Shown: in pieces, positions 10,116 through 19,600 of the stretch
How positions within the stretch are numbered: position 1 is the first letter of the stretch
Layout: the number at the start of each line of letters is the position of its first letter
Assembly: GCF_002087085.1 (NCBI RefSeq)
Contig: NZ_MWQY01000003.1
Location: forward strand, 62,001 to 126,000
Direction of reading: 5' to 3'
Length of the DNA stretch: 64,000 bases
From: Marispirochaeta aestuarii
GTDB lineage: Bacteria; Spirochaetota; Spirochaetia; JC444; Marispirochaetaceae
Position numbers and translations under genes: made by a program
Notes under the pieces: generated by a model
Told to the model about the DNA's origin: nothing
Database searches by the model: none
What the model saw: only the letters and a program-made list of their open reading frames with translations

Positions 10116-10190
10116 TTCCTTTTATATAGAGTAGGGGTCTGCCGGCATACACCCTGGCAGAACAAGGTGCAGCTGCAAGGTCCCCTGTAT

Positions 10191-10218
10191 AAAAAAAAGA
10201 GTCGCCGGGGACTCTTTT
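10191..10218 (-). terminator. Terminator downstream of comF, within the rimP-nusA leader
   Basis: On the minus strand a GAGTC/GACTC stem around a GC-rich loop, extended by A-T pairs, is followed by eight T. It ends comF transcripts. Because a promoter lies upstream of it at 10,251-10,279, it may also act as an attenuator for rimP-nusA (inference). Confidence 0.8.
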
Positions 10219-10250
10219 CTGTTCCGCTGCAATTCAACTGTCGTAAATAA

Positions 10251-10279
10251 ATAGTATCAAGCTTGGAAAGACTAGTCAA
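10251..10279 (-). promoter_or_regulatory. Sigma70-type promoter ahead of rimP-nusA
   Basis: Minus strand TTGACT (10279-10274), 17-nt spacer, TACTAT (10256-10251). The -35 box overlaps the TAG stop of comF. Transcripts would start near 10,244 and run through the terminator hairpin at 10,191-10,218 before reaching rimP. Confidence 0.6.
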
Positions 10280-10970
10280 TAGCAAAGACGATCCAGACCA
10301 TCACGCGGGAACCTCCCCCCTCGATGGCTGCAGAAGCTGCACGAATGCTGGCGCCGGTGGTCCGGATATCATCAAGAAGGACAATACTTTGACAAGTCTT
10401 TTTTCCTGTATAGTGGAATACGCTTCGGCTGTTCGCCTCCCTCGCCTTCCTGTTGAGTTTTTTCTGTTCCTTTCCTGCGCTTCGTACAAGTAGTTGCGGA
10501 CAAACCGCAAGCCCCTGGTCCCTGAGCCTGGCAGTCACCTGCTCCATATGCCCCCATCCGTTTCGCCGGCGGGATTTCCGTCCGGAAGGCACAGGGACAA
10601 TCAAAGCCTGCTTCTCTTCTGCTGTCAGATCCCTAAGAATTTCTTCCGCCAGGATCCCCGAAAGGGACTTTATTCCATCGAATTTGTAGCGCTGGAGAAG
10701 GACCCGTGCAGCTCCGCGGTAATAAAAGATTCCCCGTCCGGGGGGACCGGGATTTTCCTGCTCCCTGCAGTTCATACACACGCGATTCTCACTTGTCAGG
10801 GTAAGACCGCACTGAAGACATCGCCGCCCCCGTATTCTTCCAGACCGGAGTTCAGTATGACAGGAAGCACAGAGCAGGTTCTCGCAGTTCAAGGGCAATT
10901 GCCGTCCGCATATTGCACATATCCGGGGAAACAGAAAATCCAGCATCGGAGGGATTACGCTGCGTTTCAC
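10272..10970 (-). CDS. comF: ComF-family phosphoribosyltransferase-like protein
   Basis: ComF/GntX family: an N-terminal double zinc finger of CxxC pairs (CAICG, CASC, CLQCG, CMNC) within the first 70 residues and a C-terminal PRTase fold with the PRPP-binding loop VLLDDIRTTGAS near residue 200. ComF works in DNA uptake in competent bacteria; in others the role is unknown. The 232-residue length is normal. It is the last gene of the tamB-bamA-ompH-mutS run, 32 nt after mutS, and is followed by a terminator. Nothing else here points to competence. Confidence 0.88.
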   Translation of the reverse strand: MKRSVIPPMLDFLFPRICAICGRQLPLNCENLLCASCHTELRSGRIRGRRCLQCGLTLTSENRVCMNCREQENPGPPGRGIFYYRGAARVLLQRYKFDGIKSLSGILAEEILRDLTAEEKQALIVPVPSGRKSRRRNGWGHMEQVTARLRDQGLAVCPQLLVRSAGKEQKKLNRKAREANSRSVFHYTGKKTCQSIVLLDDIRTTGASIRAASAAIEGGGSRVMVWIVFAID

Positions 10971-11002
10971 ATGAGTATAAACCGGAGCACCAGTCCGACG
11001 CT

Positions 11003-13576
11003 TCAGATTTTCAGGGTTTTTTGTAAACGGGCCAGAAAGTTGAGGGCCTCCAGAGGTGTAGTGGAATCAATCTTCAGATTCTTTATTTCCTGGATCACCA
11101 TATCGTCAGCACCGAACAGGTCATGCTGAATCTCCCCCGCCCCGGGAGGGAGTACGGTGAGTTGAGCACCGTCGTCGAGTCCTCCCAGGATTTCCGCCGC
11201 CCTGCGAATGACCTGGTCGGGGATACCCGCCAGACGGGCTACATGAATACCGTAGGAACCGGCTGCAGCCCCCTCTTTCAAGCGTTTGAGGAAGATGATC
11301 TCCCCTTCTTTTTCCAGAACCTCCATATGAAGATTCCGGAGCCCCGGATTTTCAATGGAGGTAAGTTCATGATAGTGGGTGGCAAAGAGGGTGTTCACCT
11401 TTTTTTCCAGAATATACTCGGAAACAGCCCAGGCTATGGAGAGACCGTCGTTGGTACTGGTCCCCCTCCCTACTTCGTCCATTATAACCAGGCTCGAATT
11501 ACTCATGTAGCGCAGGATGTTGGCCGTCTCATTCATTTCCACCAGGAAGGTGGATTCTCCCCGGGCCAGGTTATCCGAAGCGCCGACCCGGCAGAAGATC
11601 CTGTCCACAAGGCCGATCTCCGCACGGGCCGCCGGAACGAAGGAACCGATCTGAGCCATGAGAACAATCAGAGCGGTCTGACGCAGCACCGTTGATTTAC
11701 CCGCCATATTGGGTCCGGTAATCAGAGCGAAAGGAGGATCCTCCCCCCCGAGGCGCAGGGAGTTGGGGATGAAATCCCCCGGAGGCAGATGCTTTTCCAC
11801 TACCGGATGCCTGCCCTCTTCAATGATGATTCCCCCGGAGCCACCTACCTGGGGCCGGATAAAACCGTGCACCGTGGCTGCATAGGCGAAACTGGCGAGG
11901 GCATCCATCTCGGCAAGATATTCTGCGCAGGCGTAGAGTTCATCCAGAGAGGTGCGCACCTTTTCCCGGAGTTCCAGAAAGACCTCGCGCTCCAGTTCTA
12001 TCGCCCTCTCGGCGGCACTGTTTACCTCGGTCTCGATGTGAATAAGCTCATCCGTGGTAAAACGTTCGCTTCCCACCAGAGACTGGCGGCGGATAAAATG
12101 CTCCGGGACGGCTTTCAGGTTAGATTTCGTTATTTCAAAAAAATATCCGATAATCTTGTTGTATTTTATCCTGAGATTCGCAATCCCCGAGGATGCTCTC
12201 TCCCGTTCAAGATACTCGTCCAGAACCCGTTTCCGATCCCTGCGGGCGTTTCGCAGCCTGTCGAGTTCTTTGTGGTAACCCGGGGCGATCAGGCGCCCCT
12301 CGGTGAGCAGAATGGAAGGATCTTCATGGAGGGACTCGGACAGAAGCTCCGTCAGCCGGTCGAGCGTCATTTCCTGCTCAGGCGACAGTGCGGGGAGGGC
12401 CTCTTTATTACCGCAGCCCTGCAGGAGTCCGGGAATTCGCCTGGCACTGCTCAGGGTATTCCGGATGGATAGAAGGTCCTTGGCGTGGGCCTTCTGCAGA
12501 GCGACCCGGGTGGCAAGGCGCTGGAGGTCAAGAACGCCGCCGAGCTCGTCCCGGATTGATCCCAGGAGAATCTGGTTGCGATACAGGGCCTCCAGGGCAT
12601 CGAGCCTGCTGTTTATCTGCTCCATGTTCCGGAGGGGATGAAGCAGACGGCTCCTGATTCTCCTTGCCCCCAGGGAGGTACGACTGTAATCCAGGACCTC
12701 CAGCAGGGTATACTGCTCGCTGCCGTCGTTCAGGTTGCGTACCAGCTCCAGATTGCGCTGGGTGGCGGTATCGAGTCCAACGTAGGTTTCATCGGTATAA
12801 CGTTCCATGGAACGTATGTGATCGAGCAGAGTTTTAGAGGTCTCCCCCACATACTCGAGGACCGCAGCCGTGGTCATGACAAGGGGATCATCCTGGTCTA
12901 TACCGAAACCCTTCAGATTGGCAGTGCCGAACTGGCGGCAGAGACGCTGAAAAGCGTCGGTCTGATCGAAATGCCAGTCGGGAATCCGGTTTATTACCAT
13001 GGATTTTCTGTCGCCGATAATCTGCCGCAGGACCTGGTCTTCATCGTAGAGAGACTCCTGCAGCAGGACCTCCTTGGGATCCAGACGGTTCAATTCCAGG
13101 GAAAGGTATTCGTGAAACCGCTCCTTTTTAACAGACGTCGCTTTGAAATCCCCGGTGGAGAGGTCCAGGTAGGCGAAACAGGCGGTACTTCCGTAGATTC
13201 CGAAGGAGAAGAGATAATTATTCCGGCGATTGTCCAGATAATCCTCTTCCAGAACTGTTCCGGGGGTAATGATCTCCACAACTTCCCGCTCGGCAATCCC
13301 TTTTCCTTTTGGGGGAAGGGCCGTCTGCTCACAGACAGCGATCTTCTTTCCCGCCTTCAGAAGCCGTCCGATGTAGGCGGAAGCGGCATGATAGGGAATG
13401 CCGCACATGGGTATGTTGTGCCGTTTGGTCAAGGTAATATTGAGGATCCCGGAGACTTCCCTGGCGTCCTGTTCGAACATTTCATAGAAGTCCCCGAGGC
13501 GAAAGAAGAGAATGGCGTCGCGGTTTTCCTGTTTGATGCGCCTGTATTGGCGCATCATGGGGGTTGTATCTGACAT
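11003..13576 (-). CDS. mutS: DNA mismatch repair protein MutS
   Basis: Recognises mispairs and small loops and starts repair with MutL. The 857 residues show the N-terminal mismatch-binding domain (MRQYRRIKQENRDAILFFRLGDFYEMF, split here only in description), connector, core, lever and clamp regions, and the ATPase with Walker A GPNMAGKST near residue 620, Walker B VIMDEVGRGTS and the FATHYHEL switch. The FxE mismatch motif is FYE at about residue 30. It is cotranscribed with the outer-membrane assembly genes upstream, an arrangement without an obvious functional link. Confidence 0.98.
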   Translation of the reverse strand: MSDTTPMMRQYRRIKQENRDAILFFRLGDFYEMFEQDAREVSGILNITLTKRHNIPMCGIPYHAASAYIGRLLKAGKKIAVCEQTALPPKGKGIAEREVVEIITPGTVLEEDYLDNRRNNYLFSFGIYGSTACFAYLDLSTGDFKATSVKKERFHEYLSLELNRLDPKEVLLQESLYDEDQVLRQIIGDRKSMVINRIPDWHFDQTDAFQRLCRQFGTANLKGFGIDQDDPLVMTTAAVLEYVGETSKTLLDHIRSMERYTDETYVGLDTATQRNLELVRNLNDGSEQYTLLEVLDYSRTSLGARRIRSRLLHPLRNMEQINSRLDALEALYRNQILLGSIRDELGGVLDLQRLATRVALQKAHAKDLLSIRNTLSSARRIPGLLQGCGNKEALPALSPEQEMTLDRLTELLSESLHEDPSILLTEGRLIAPGYHKELDRLRNARRDRKRVLDEYLERERASSGIANLRIKYNKIIGYFFEITKSNLKAVPEHFIRRQSLVGSERFTTDELIHIETEVNSAAERAIELEREVFLELREKVRTSLDELYACAEYLAEMDALASFAYAATVHGFIRPQVGGSGGIIIEEGRHPVVEKHLPPGDFIPNSLRLGGEDPPFALITGPNMAGKSTVLRQTALIVLMAQIGSFVPAARAEIGLVDRIFCRVGASDNLARGESTFLVEMNETANILRYMSNSSLVIMDEVGRGTSTNDGLSIAWAVSEYILEKKVNTLFATHYHELTSIENPGLRNLHMEVLEKEGEIIFLKRLKEGAAAGSYGIHVARLAGIPDQVIRRAAEILGGLDDGAQLTVLPPGAGEIQHDLFGADDMVIQEIKNLKIDSTTPLEALNFLARLQKTLKI

Positions 13577-13588
13577 CGAAAGGCCGGA

Positions 13589-14110
13589 TCAGCCTCCGGC
13601 GTTTCTCATGAGCCGCTGTATGACAAGATCGGTAATATCAGCGTCCTTGGAAAAAAAGAGGATATTGGGATCCTGCGCCTTGTAGATTACCGCGTAGCCT
13701 TCCTGCTCCGCCACATAACCGATGGCCTGCAGGATCTCCGAAGAGAGAGATGATGATGCCTGCATGCTCTCCTTCAGACGGTTGATGCGGTTTGTCATTA
13801 CACTGTGATAGTCCTTCAGGTATTCCTGTTTTTCATCGATCTGCTTTTCAATCCTCAAAACCAGAGACTCGTTGCTGTTTCGCTGGGCGTCCAGCTTGTC
13901 TTCCTTGAGCTTGTCAATCTGATTGATGATGTTACGCCGTTCTTCCTCGTAGGTGGTCTGAAGTTCTTCGATTTTCCTGAAGGAGACGGACTCCCGGAAG
14001 TACTGACTGAAAATCTTTGAAAGATCGACAACCCCGACCCGGGATATAACCTGGCTGTACCCTGAACTGAGAACAAGGGTCAGCAGAAGCGCAGAAATAA
14101 TTCGTTTCAT
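13589..14110 (-). CDS. OmpH/Skp-family periplasmic chaperone
   Basis: Probable periplasmic holdase for unfolded outer-membrane proteins. The 173-residue precursor has a signal peptide (residues 1-19, cleaved near GYS-Q), then the family start VGVVDLSKIFSQYF, then a long charged coiled coil (about 45-125), ending with the small body region (AVIYKAQDPNILFFSKDADITDLVIQRL in outline). It lies directly after bamA, the usual skp position, and 12 nt before mutS. Confidence 0.85.
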   Translation of the reverse strand: MKRIISALLLTLVLSSGYSQVISRVGVVDLSKIFSQYFRESVSFRKIEELQTTYEEERRNIINQIDKLKEDKLDAQRNSNESLVLRIEKQIDEKQEYLKDYHSVMTNRINRLKESMQASSSLSSEILQAIGYVAEQEGYAVIYKAQDPNILFFSKDADITDLVIQRLMRNAGG

Positions 14111-14174
14111 CTATCCTTTCCTTTGCCTGGATAAATTGTAATGTTCCCTTCCAGCGATTACTACTATACCCGTT

Positions 14175-16676
14175 CTACATGGTCATGGTAAAGGCAATTA
14201 TGAAATCAAGACCTGAATCGGGATCATCCTCATCCTTGAAAAGAGGTCCCGGCTGCCATTCGATTCCGTCATCAAGGATCTTGAAGCGTTTGGCAAAATA
14301 GAATCCCAGGGGAATACCGGGGATGGTAAGCTTCAAACCGCTTCCCAGGGTAAACTTGAAATCTTCGAGCTGCATGTCCCGGAACTCCTCCAGCCCCAGG
14401 TGGGGATCATTTTCGTCCCGGAGATACATCACTGTTGCACTCGCGAAGTTATCGAACCAGAGGAACTGCTCAAATATGGGAAAGGTCAGATTGAGCCTGC
14501 TGTCCCATCTGCTCTGCCCCCCCAGGACCCTGGGCCATCCGAGGGCGACGGTCATGCCGTCGATATAGAGCAGGTCGGCGTCTGTTGCCGCCAGATCACC
14601 GTTGAACTGGGGCAGAATAAAGGCGAATTCGGTATGAAAACCGAGGATCGAACGAAAGCGATAACTCTTGCCGATTATTGTATCCAGCAGGGTAAAATAG
14701 ATATCCCCGGTGGTGGTGGAGCGCAGGTAATCCCGGGTCGACGGAAGAAAACCTCCGGTATAGGTAAACCGCTGGTTCAGATAGTAACCCTTTGAGGGAT
14801 TATAGATGAGGTCTCTGGTATCGAAGGAGAGGGAGGTCCACAAACGGGTAATGGGAAGCCAGGTTTCCAGGTTATCCCGGACGTCGGAGCTATAGGGACG
14901 GTATACCTCGTCGTCGTACCAGATATAGTTCAGGGATGTGGAAAGTCCGGTACCGAGACCGATCCGTCCGAGCCAGGTATTCCAGGTATAGCCGGTGCTG
15001 ACCCCCAGAGAGGCTTCGTAGGAATCATATTCCATAAGATAGTCTGAGTTGACCCCCTCACCATTCTCGATGGCCCACTCGTACTCTTCATAACTGTCGT
15101 AGGGATCCGGTGCACCGATGTTGTTCGGCGCTATCAGATCCTGATAGGCACCGTCGATCAGGAGGTGTTCAAAACCGAAGTTGATGCCTCCGTACCAGCG
15201 ATGGCCAAAAAGCCAATTTTCCTTGAATGCAAGGTCGATGCTCTGGCTCTGGGTCGAAACTTCAGCCCCGATGGAGATCTCCTGGCCCCGGCCGAGGAAG
15301 TTTTTGTCCGCCAGATTGATAAAGCCCACCATGGGAAACCCGGTAATACCCCCGGTAAAGGAGATACCGAAGTTGAGATCGATGGTTTTACCCTCTTCCA
15401 CGTTGATAACCAGGTCCATGAGGTTATCCACACTGCCGGCAGGGGTTTCGGGATTAACGGCTGAGAAATACTGGGTGTTGTAAAGATTCTGCAGCCCCTG
15501 GACAATCTTTTCCCTGGAAAAAACGTCCCCCACTTCAAGGGGAATTTCCCGCTCGATTACATGGTCTTTTGTTTTTGTGTTTCCCTTTATGATGATATTC
15601 TCAATGTGGGCCCGTCCTCTTTCGACGATTTCCACCACATAGGAGATACTGCGTTCCTGCTCGTTACGGATTTCCCGCCGGTCTATCTGGTTGAATATGT
15701 AACCGTCGTCAAAGTAGAGGTTCGCCACGCGGGTAAAGTCGGCCTGCAGGGCAGTCCGGTTCAAAACCGCACCCTTTTCCTGGCGAATGAGCTCCTGAAG
15801 TTCTTCGTCGGTGAACAGGGTATTTCCCTGAAACTCCACACCTCCGTAGGTGTACTGGGAGCCCTCTTCTATATAGAAGGTGATGTCCACATAGTTTCTG
15901 TCCTCGTCCTCCTGTTCGGGGGTGGGAGTCTGCCGTACTTCGACAATCTGGGCGTCCACGTAGCCCCGTTCCCAGTAGTAGGAGAGAATAATGCGCTTGT
16001 CCTGTTCAATGGTGCTTTCCTGGTATATACCGCTGGAGAAGAGTCCCTGTTCCTTGGTCTCGAGGCGCCGTTTAAGGGTGCTGTCGGAGACGAAACTGTT
16101 TCCGGAAAAGTAGATATTTTTAATACGGGTCTGAGCACCTTCGTTTACGTCGAAATAGACGACAGCCCGACCCTCCTGGTTTTTTTCAAAACGTCCGCTT
16201 ACCTCGGCATCGGGGTAGCCTTTTTCGATATAGAGGGTACGAATGGCCTCGGCATCAAGACGGACCTTGTTGCGGGTTACCATATCGTCCCGTTTGAGAA
16301 GTACGGTATCGAGGATCTCAGAATCCCGCAGGTTTTTATTACCGTTTATGATAATCTCATCAACCAGGGGTCGTTCCTTTACGGTGAACTCGATTACAAC
16401 GGAATCCGTACCCTGACTGCCTTCCACCGCATCGATGGAATAGCTTTCAAAATAGTCCAGGGCAAAAATCTTGCTTTGGAGCTCCCAGGAAAGGGTATCG
16501 GTAAAGGGTTCGCCGATATACTGGTTGGTTATACCTTCAAGATCATATTCACTGACGGACAAAAGACCCTCGAAGCGGATATCCTCGATGGGTTTCCCTA
16601 CCCACCAGTTATCTTCCTGGGTCCACGCGCTAAGACAGAGTATTAATAGTACAAAAACAAGCAGCGTCTTACGCAT
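14175..16676 (-). CDS. bamA: Outer-membrane protein assembly factor BamA
   Basis: Omp85 protein that folds beta-barrel proteins into the outer membrane. The 833-residue precursor has a signal peptide (1-19), five POTRA domains (roughly 30-420; for example VDEIIINGNKNLRDSEI and IENIIIKGNTKTKDHVIEREI) and a 16-strand barrel from about 430, with FTGGITGFPMVGFINLADKNFLGRG at its start. The last residues are FIIAFTMTM, so the final residue is Met, not the usual aromatic beta-signal residue. It follows tamB after 10 nt and precedes ompH. Confidence 0.95.
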   Translation of the reverse strand: MRKTLLVFVLLILCLSAWTQEDNWWVGKPIEDIRFEGLLSVSEYDLEGITNQYIGEPFTDTLSWELQSKIFALDYFESYSIDAVEGSQGTDSVVIEFTVKERPLVDEIIINGNKNLRDSEILDTVLLKRDDMVTRNKVRLDAEAIRTLYIEKGYPDAEVSGRFEKNQEGRAVVYFDVNEGAQTRIKNIYFSGNSFVSDSTLKRRLETKEQGLFSSGIYQESTIEQDKRIILSYYWERGYVDAQIVEVRQTPTPEQEDEDRNYVDITFYIEEGSQYTYGGVEFQGNTLFTDEELQELIRQEKGAVLNRTALQADFTRVANLYFDDGYIFNQIDRREIRNEQERSISYVVEIVERGRAHIENIIIKGNTKTKDHVIEREIPLEVGDVFSREKIVQGLQNLYNTQYFSAVNPETPAGSVDNLMDLVINVEEGKTIDLNFGISFTGGITGFPMVGFINLADKNFLGRGQEISIGAEVSTQSQSIDLAFKENWLFGHRWYGGINFGFEHLLIDGAYQDLIAPNNIGAPDPYDSYEEYEWAIENGEGVNSDYLMEYDSYEASLGVSTGYTWNTWLGRIGLGTGLSTSLNYIWYDDEVYRPYSSDVRDNLETWLPITRLWTSLSFDTRDLIYNPSKGYYLNQRFTYTGGFLPSTRDYLRSTTTGDIYFTLLDTIIGKSYRFRSILGFHTEFAFILPQFNGDLAATDADLLYIDGMTVALGWPRVLGGQSRWDSRLNLTFPIFEQFLWFDNFASATVMYLRDENDPHLGLEEFRDMQLEDFKFTLGSGLKLTIPGIPLGFYFAKRFKILDDGIEWQPGPLFKDEDDPDSGLDFIIAFTMTM

Positions 16677-16686
16677 ACCGGCTCCT

Positions 16687-19600
16687 TTAGAATGATAACG
16701 ACCACGAGAGCCCCACCTTCGCAGTGGTAATACTGGAAACTATATCACGAAAATCCGGATACACCGCCACATCGAGCAGGAAAAATGGTGTTTTCCATTC
16801 CAACGATATTTCCGTTTCCAGAGAATAGATATCCTCTCCGCTATAAGTGGAAAAAAACTGCTCGTTCGACTGAACCTGAAGCATGGCTTCAAGAAAAACA
16901 TCGTCGCCAAAGTACTTTCCCAAAAATAGGGTTGTGTTGTCAAGATAGCGTCCCAACTGATTCGATGGTATGCTTCCGTGCTGGGTACTCTGCTCCTCCA
17001 CAACCATCCGGTCCAACAGAATATTCTGCAGAATCTGAGTTCGTATACTGAAAAGATCGAGATTGAATATCTCTTTCATGGACTGTTCAAAGGACCGCAC
17101 AATTCCCAGCTGGCCGATTAATAAATCGCTGGTCTGAATAAGGGCATCCGAAGGGGTAATCGGTTCGCCCGTACTGCCGCCGAAAATCGAGTACCCCAGC
17201 AGGGCTGCTATTTCGGCATCTGTTTTACTCGGCGTCGCTTCAAAACGGGGTGAAAACTGACTGAAAGGCCGCTCATCCACAACCAGAAAGATCTGTACAC
17301 TCTTCCCTTCCTCGTCGATCTCCCGCAGTTCCGCCCGGGCGGAGAGCAGCGGATCAAACTTGATTTCGTTTTCATTGAACCTGACCGCTCCTTCGGTAAT
17401 AAAGAAGTTCCGCTGAAAATAGAGGATAATCCCTCCCTGGATTTCCACGTCCCCCAGCACCGCCAGGGTTTCACTGCCGCTGTCGTATTTCACCGTCATC
17501 TCCTGACCTGTTTTCGCAAAACTGCGCAGGATCGGAAGATTTGCCGACGGCCAGAGAAACTCCACGCTGCGACCCGTTATAAAGGTAAAATCGGTGCGCA
17601 GGGTGTGGGGCGAAGACGGAGGCGGAGTGGGCAGTTCTTCATTGGTAAGGGTGAGTACCGCAGAACTCAGTGTCAGTCGTCCGCCCAGTTCCGTACCGCT
17701 CCGGTCTCCCAGGATATTGAAACTGCCGATGGCATAGCCGTCCAGCTTGAGCTGGCCGATATCGGTTTTTACATGTACCCCGCGGTTTGGTCCTGTCCTT
17801 ATGCGTATGTCGTAGGTTGCCGGTACCCAGTGCTCCATGGCAAAGGACAGATCGGCGTTGACGCTTCCGGTTCCCACCGGAAGAGAAAGATTGTTTATCG
17901 ACAAGGTCTTCTCTTCAAGCCGAAGCTGACCGTCAAAGGGTCCGACTGCCTCGGGAATTACCGGTGATTCAGCGGATATATCCCGGGCAAAGAGAAGACC
18001 GTCAAAATCCGGATCGTTCATGGGGCCGCTGACCTTTATGTTTTCCCCGCTGACGGTTCCGCTGTTCAGGTAAAAATACGGAAAGCGGAAGCCTCCCTGC
18101 AAAGGCTCGACATCAAGGGTGATTTGTTCCAGTTCGGCATTGATGTTTCCCTCTTCCAGGCTTCCATTCAAACGAAGCTGAAGAGGCAGGGGTTCAACCA
18201 GGGCCAGGGAGAACTCCCTGTTTTTATCAAGGGTACCAGACACCGAATTCCCGGGACCGCCGTAAAAAGCAAACAGTTCTCCGTCATACCCGAAACTTAT
18301 TTCCCAGGGCTCTTTTTGATCGTTTCCCAGCTGGATGTCCCGCACCGAAAGTCTGCCGTCGAAGGGATTTCTGATAATCTCGTCCAGACCCAGACGCTGC
18401 GGGATTGCGGCAGTATCCATGCTCAGTTCCACGGTACTTCTGAGCATGTCCTCCTGGAAGGGCAAACGCAACTCTCCGCGAAACTCCACATCCCCTTCCT
18501 GAAAACGGAGGGCGCCCCTTCCCTGCTGCAGGTTCATTCCGAGATATTCCAGTTCGAATTCCCGAATATCCATACGCTCGGAATCAAGGGTGAATACCGT
18601 TCTGAAGTTGAAGGGATCCTGATTCAGCTCCCCTTCTTCGAGTTCAAAACGTGCATAAATATCCGGCTGTTCCAGGGCACCGGTCAGGGTAACATCCCCG
18701 GAGAAGTTCCCCTGTACCGGGGACTCGCCAAAGCGGCGCAGGGGTGCGTTCCTGACGGAGAAATCGGACTCCAGCTGACCGTCCTCCAGGGAGAGGACTG
18801 CCTGATACTGCTCTTCACTGTCCCTGGAAAAAAGCTGAAGCCAGCCATCACCCCGGAGGGAAAGAAAATCCCCGGGTATGAAGCTGTCCAGGGCAAAATA
18901 CCCGTTTCCCCTGACAGCGGAAATATCATCAGAATATTCAATATTGTAGATATTTATCCGGTTGGGGTCGGCTACCATGGAGAGACTCAGCGAGTCGTCC
19001 CCCCGGGTGAAGGGGAAATTCCGCAGGGAAGAATTCTCGAACCTGACCAGCCAGTATCCGAAATCCCTGTAGTATCCCCGGGAGGTAAGATCAAGGTGAG
19101 AGGTTTCACGGGTGAAGGGTATGGGGAAATCCCGGGTTTTAATGTAAAATCGCCTGGTATCTCCAAGATCGATCAGGAATGTTTCTATGTAATCTCCCTG
19201 CAGGACCAGACGTCCGTCTCCGTAGCTTCCACGGACCTGGTAGGGAATATCCTGAAGAGTGGCCGTCGCGGCAAATCGGATACCTTCGTCCGGGTCGGAC
19301 TGCAGATTTACTGCGCCTTTTGCCTGGTACTGATTATACAGCAGCGAATCCACGTTCAAATCAAAACCTTCGTTGCTCCCGCTGAACTGAAAGGTAATCC
19401 TCCGGTTGGGATCCTGCGGATGATCCACCAGGGCATTGGGAAGATAAAATGCGTAATTGTCCCCCTCCTGGTAATGGAAAAAAGAACTGCTCCATCGCAG
19501 ATTCTGCCGATTCAGCAGTTCGGGGGTCTGCCGGCCGGAGAAAAGCCTGACACTGGCATCAAGGGGAATGTCCTGGATTCGTCCGGTGTTCTGCAGAAAA

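Noticed and set aside
12638-13573. Plus-strand open frame of 311 codons
   Set aside because: Antisense to mutS.
15561-16646. Plus-strand open frame of 361 codons
   Set aside because: Antisense to bamA; no known family and no ribosome binding site.
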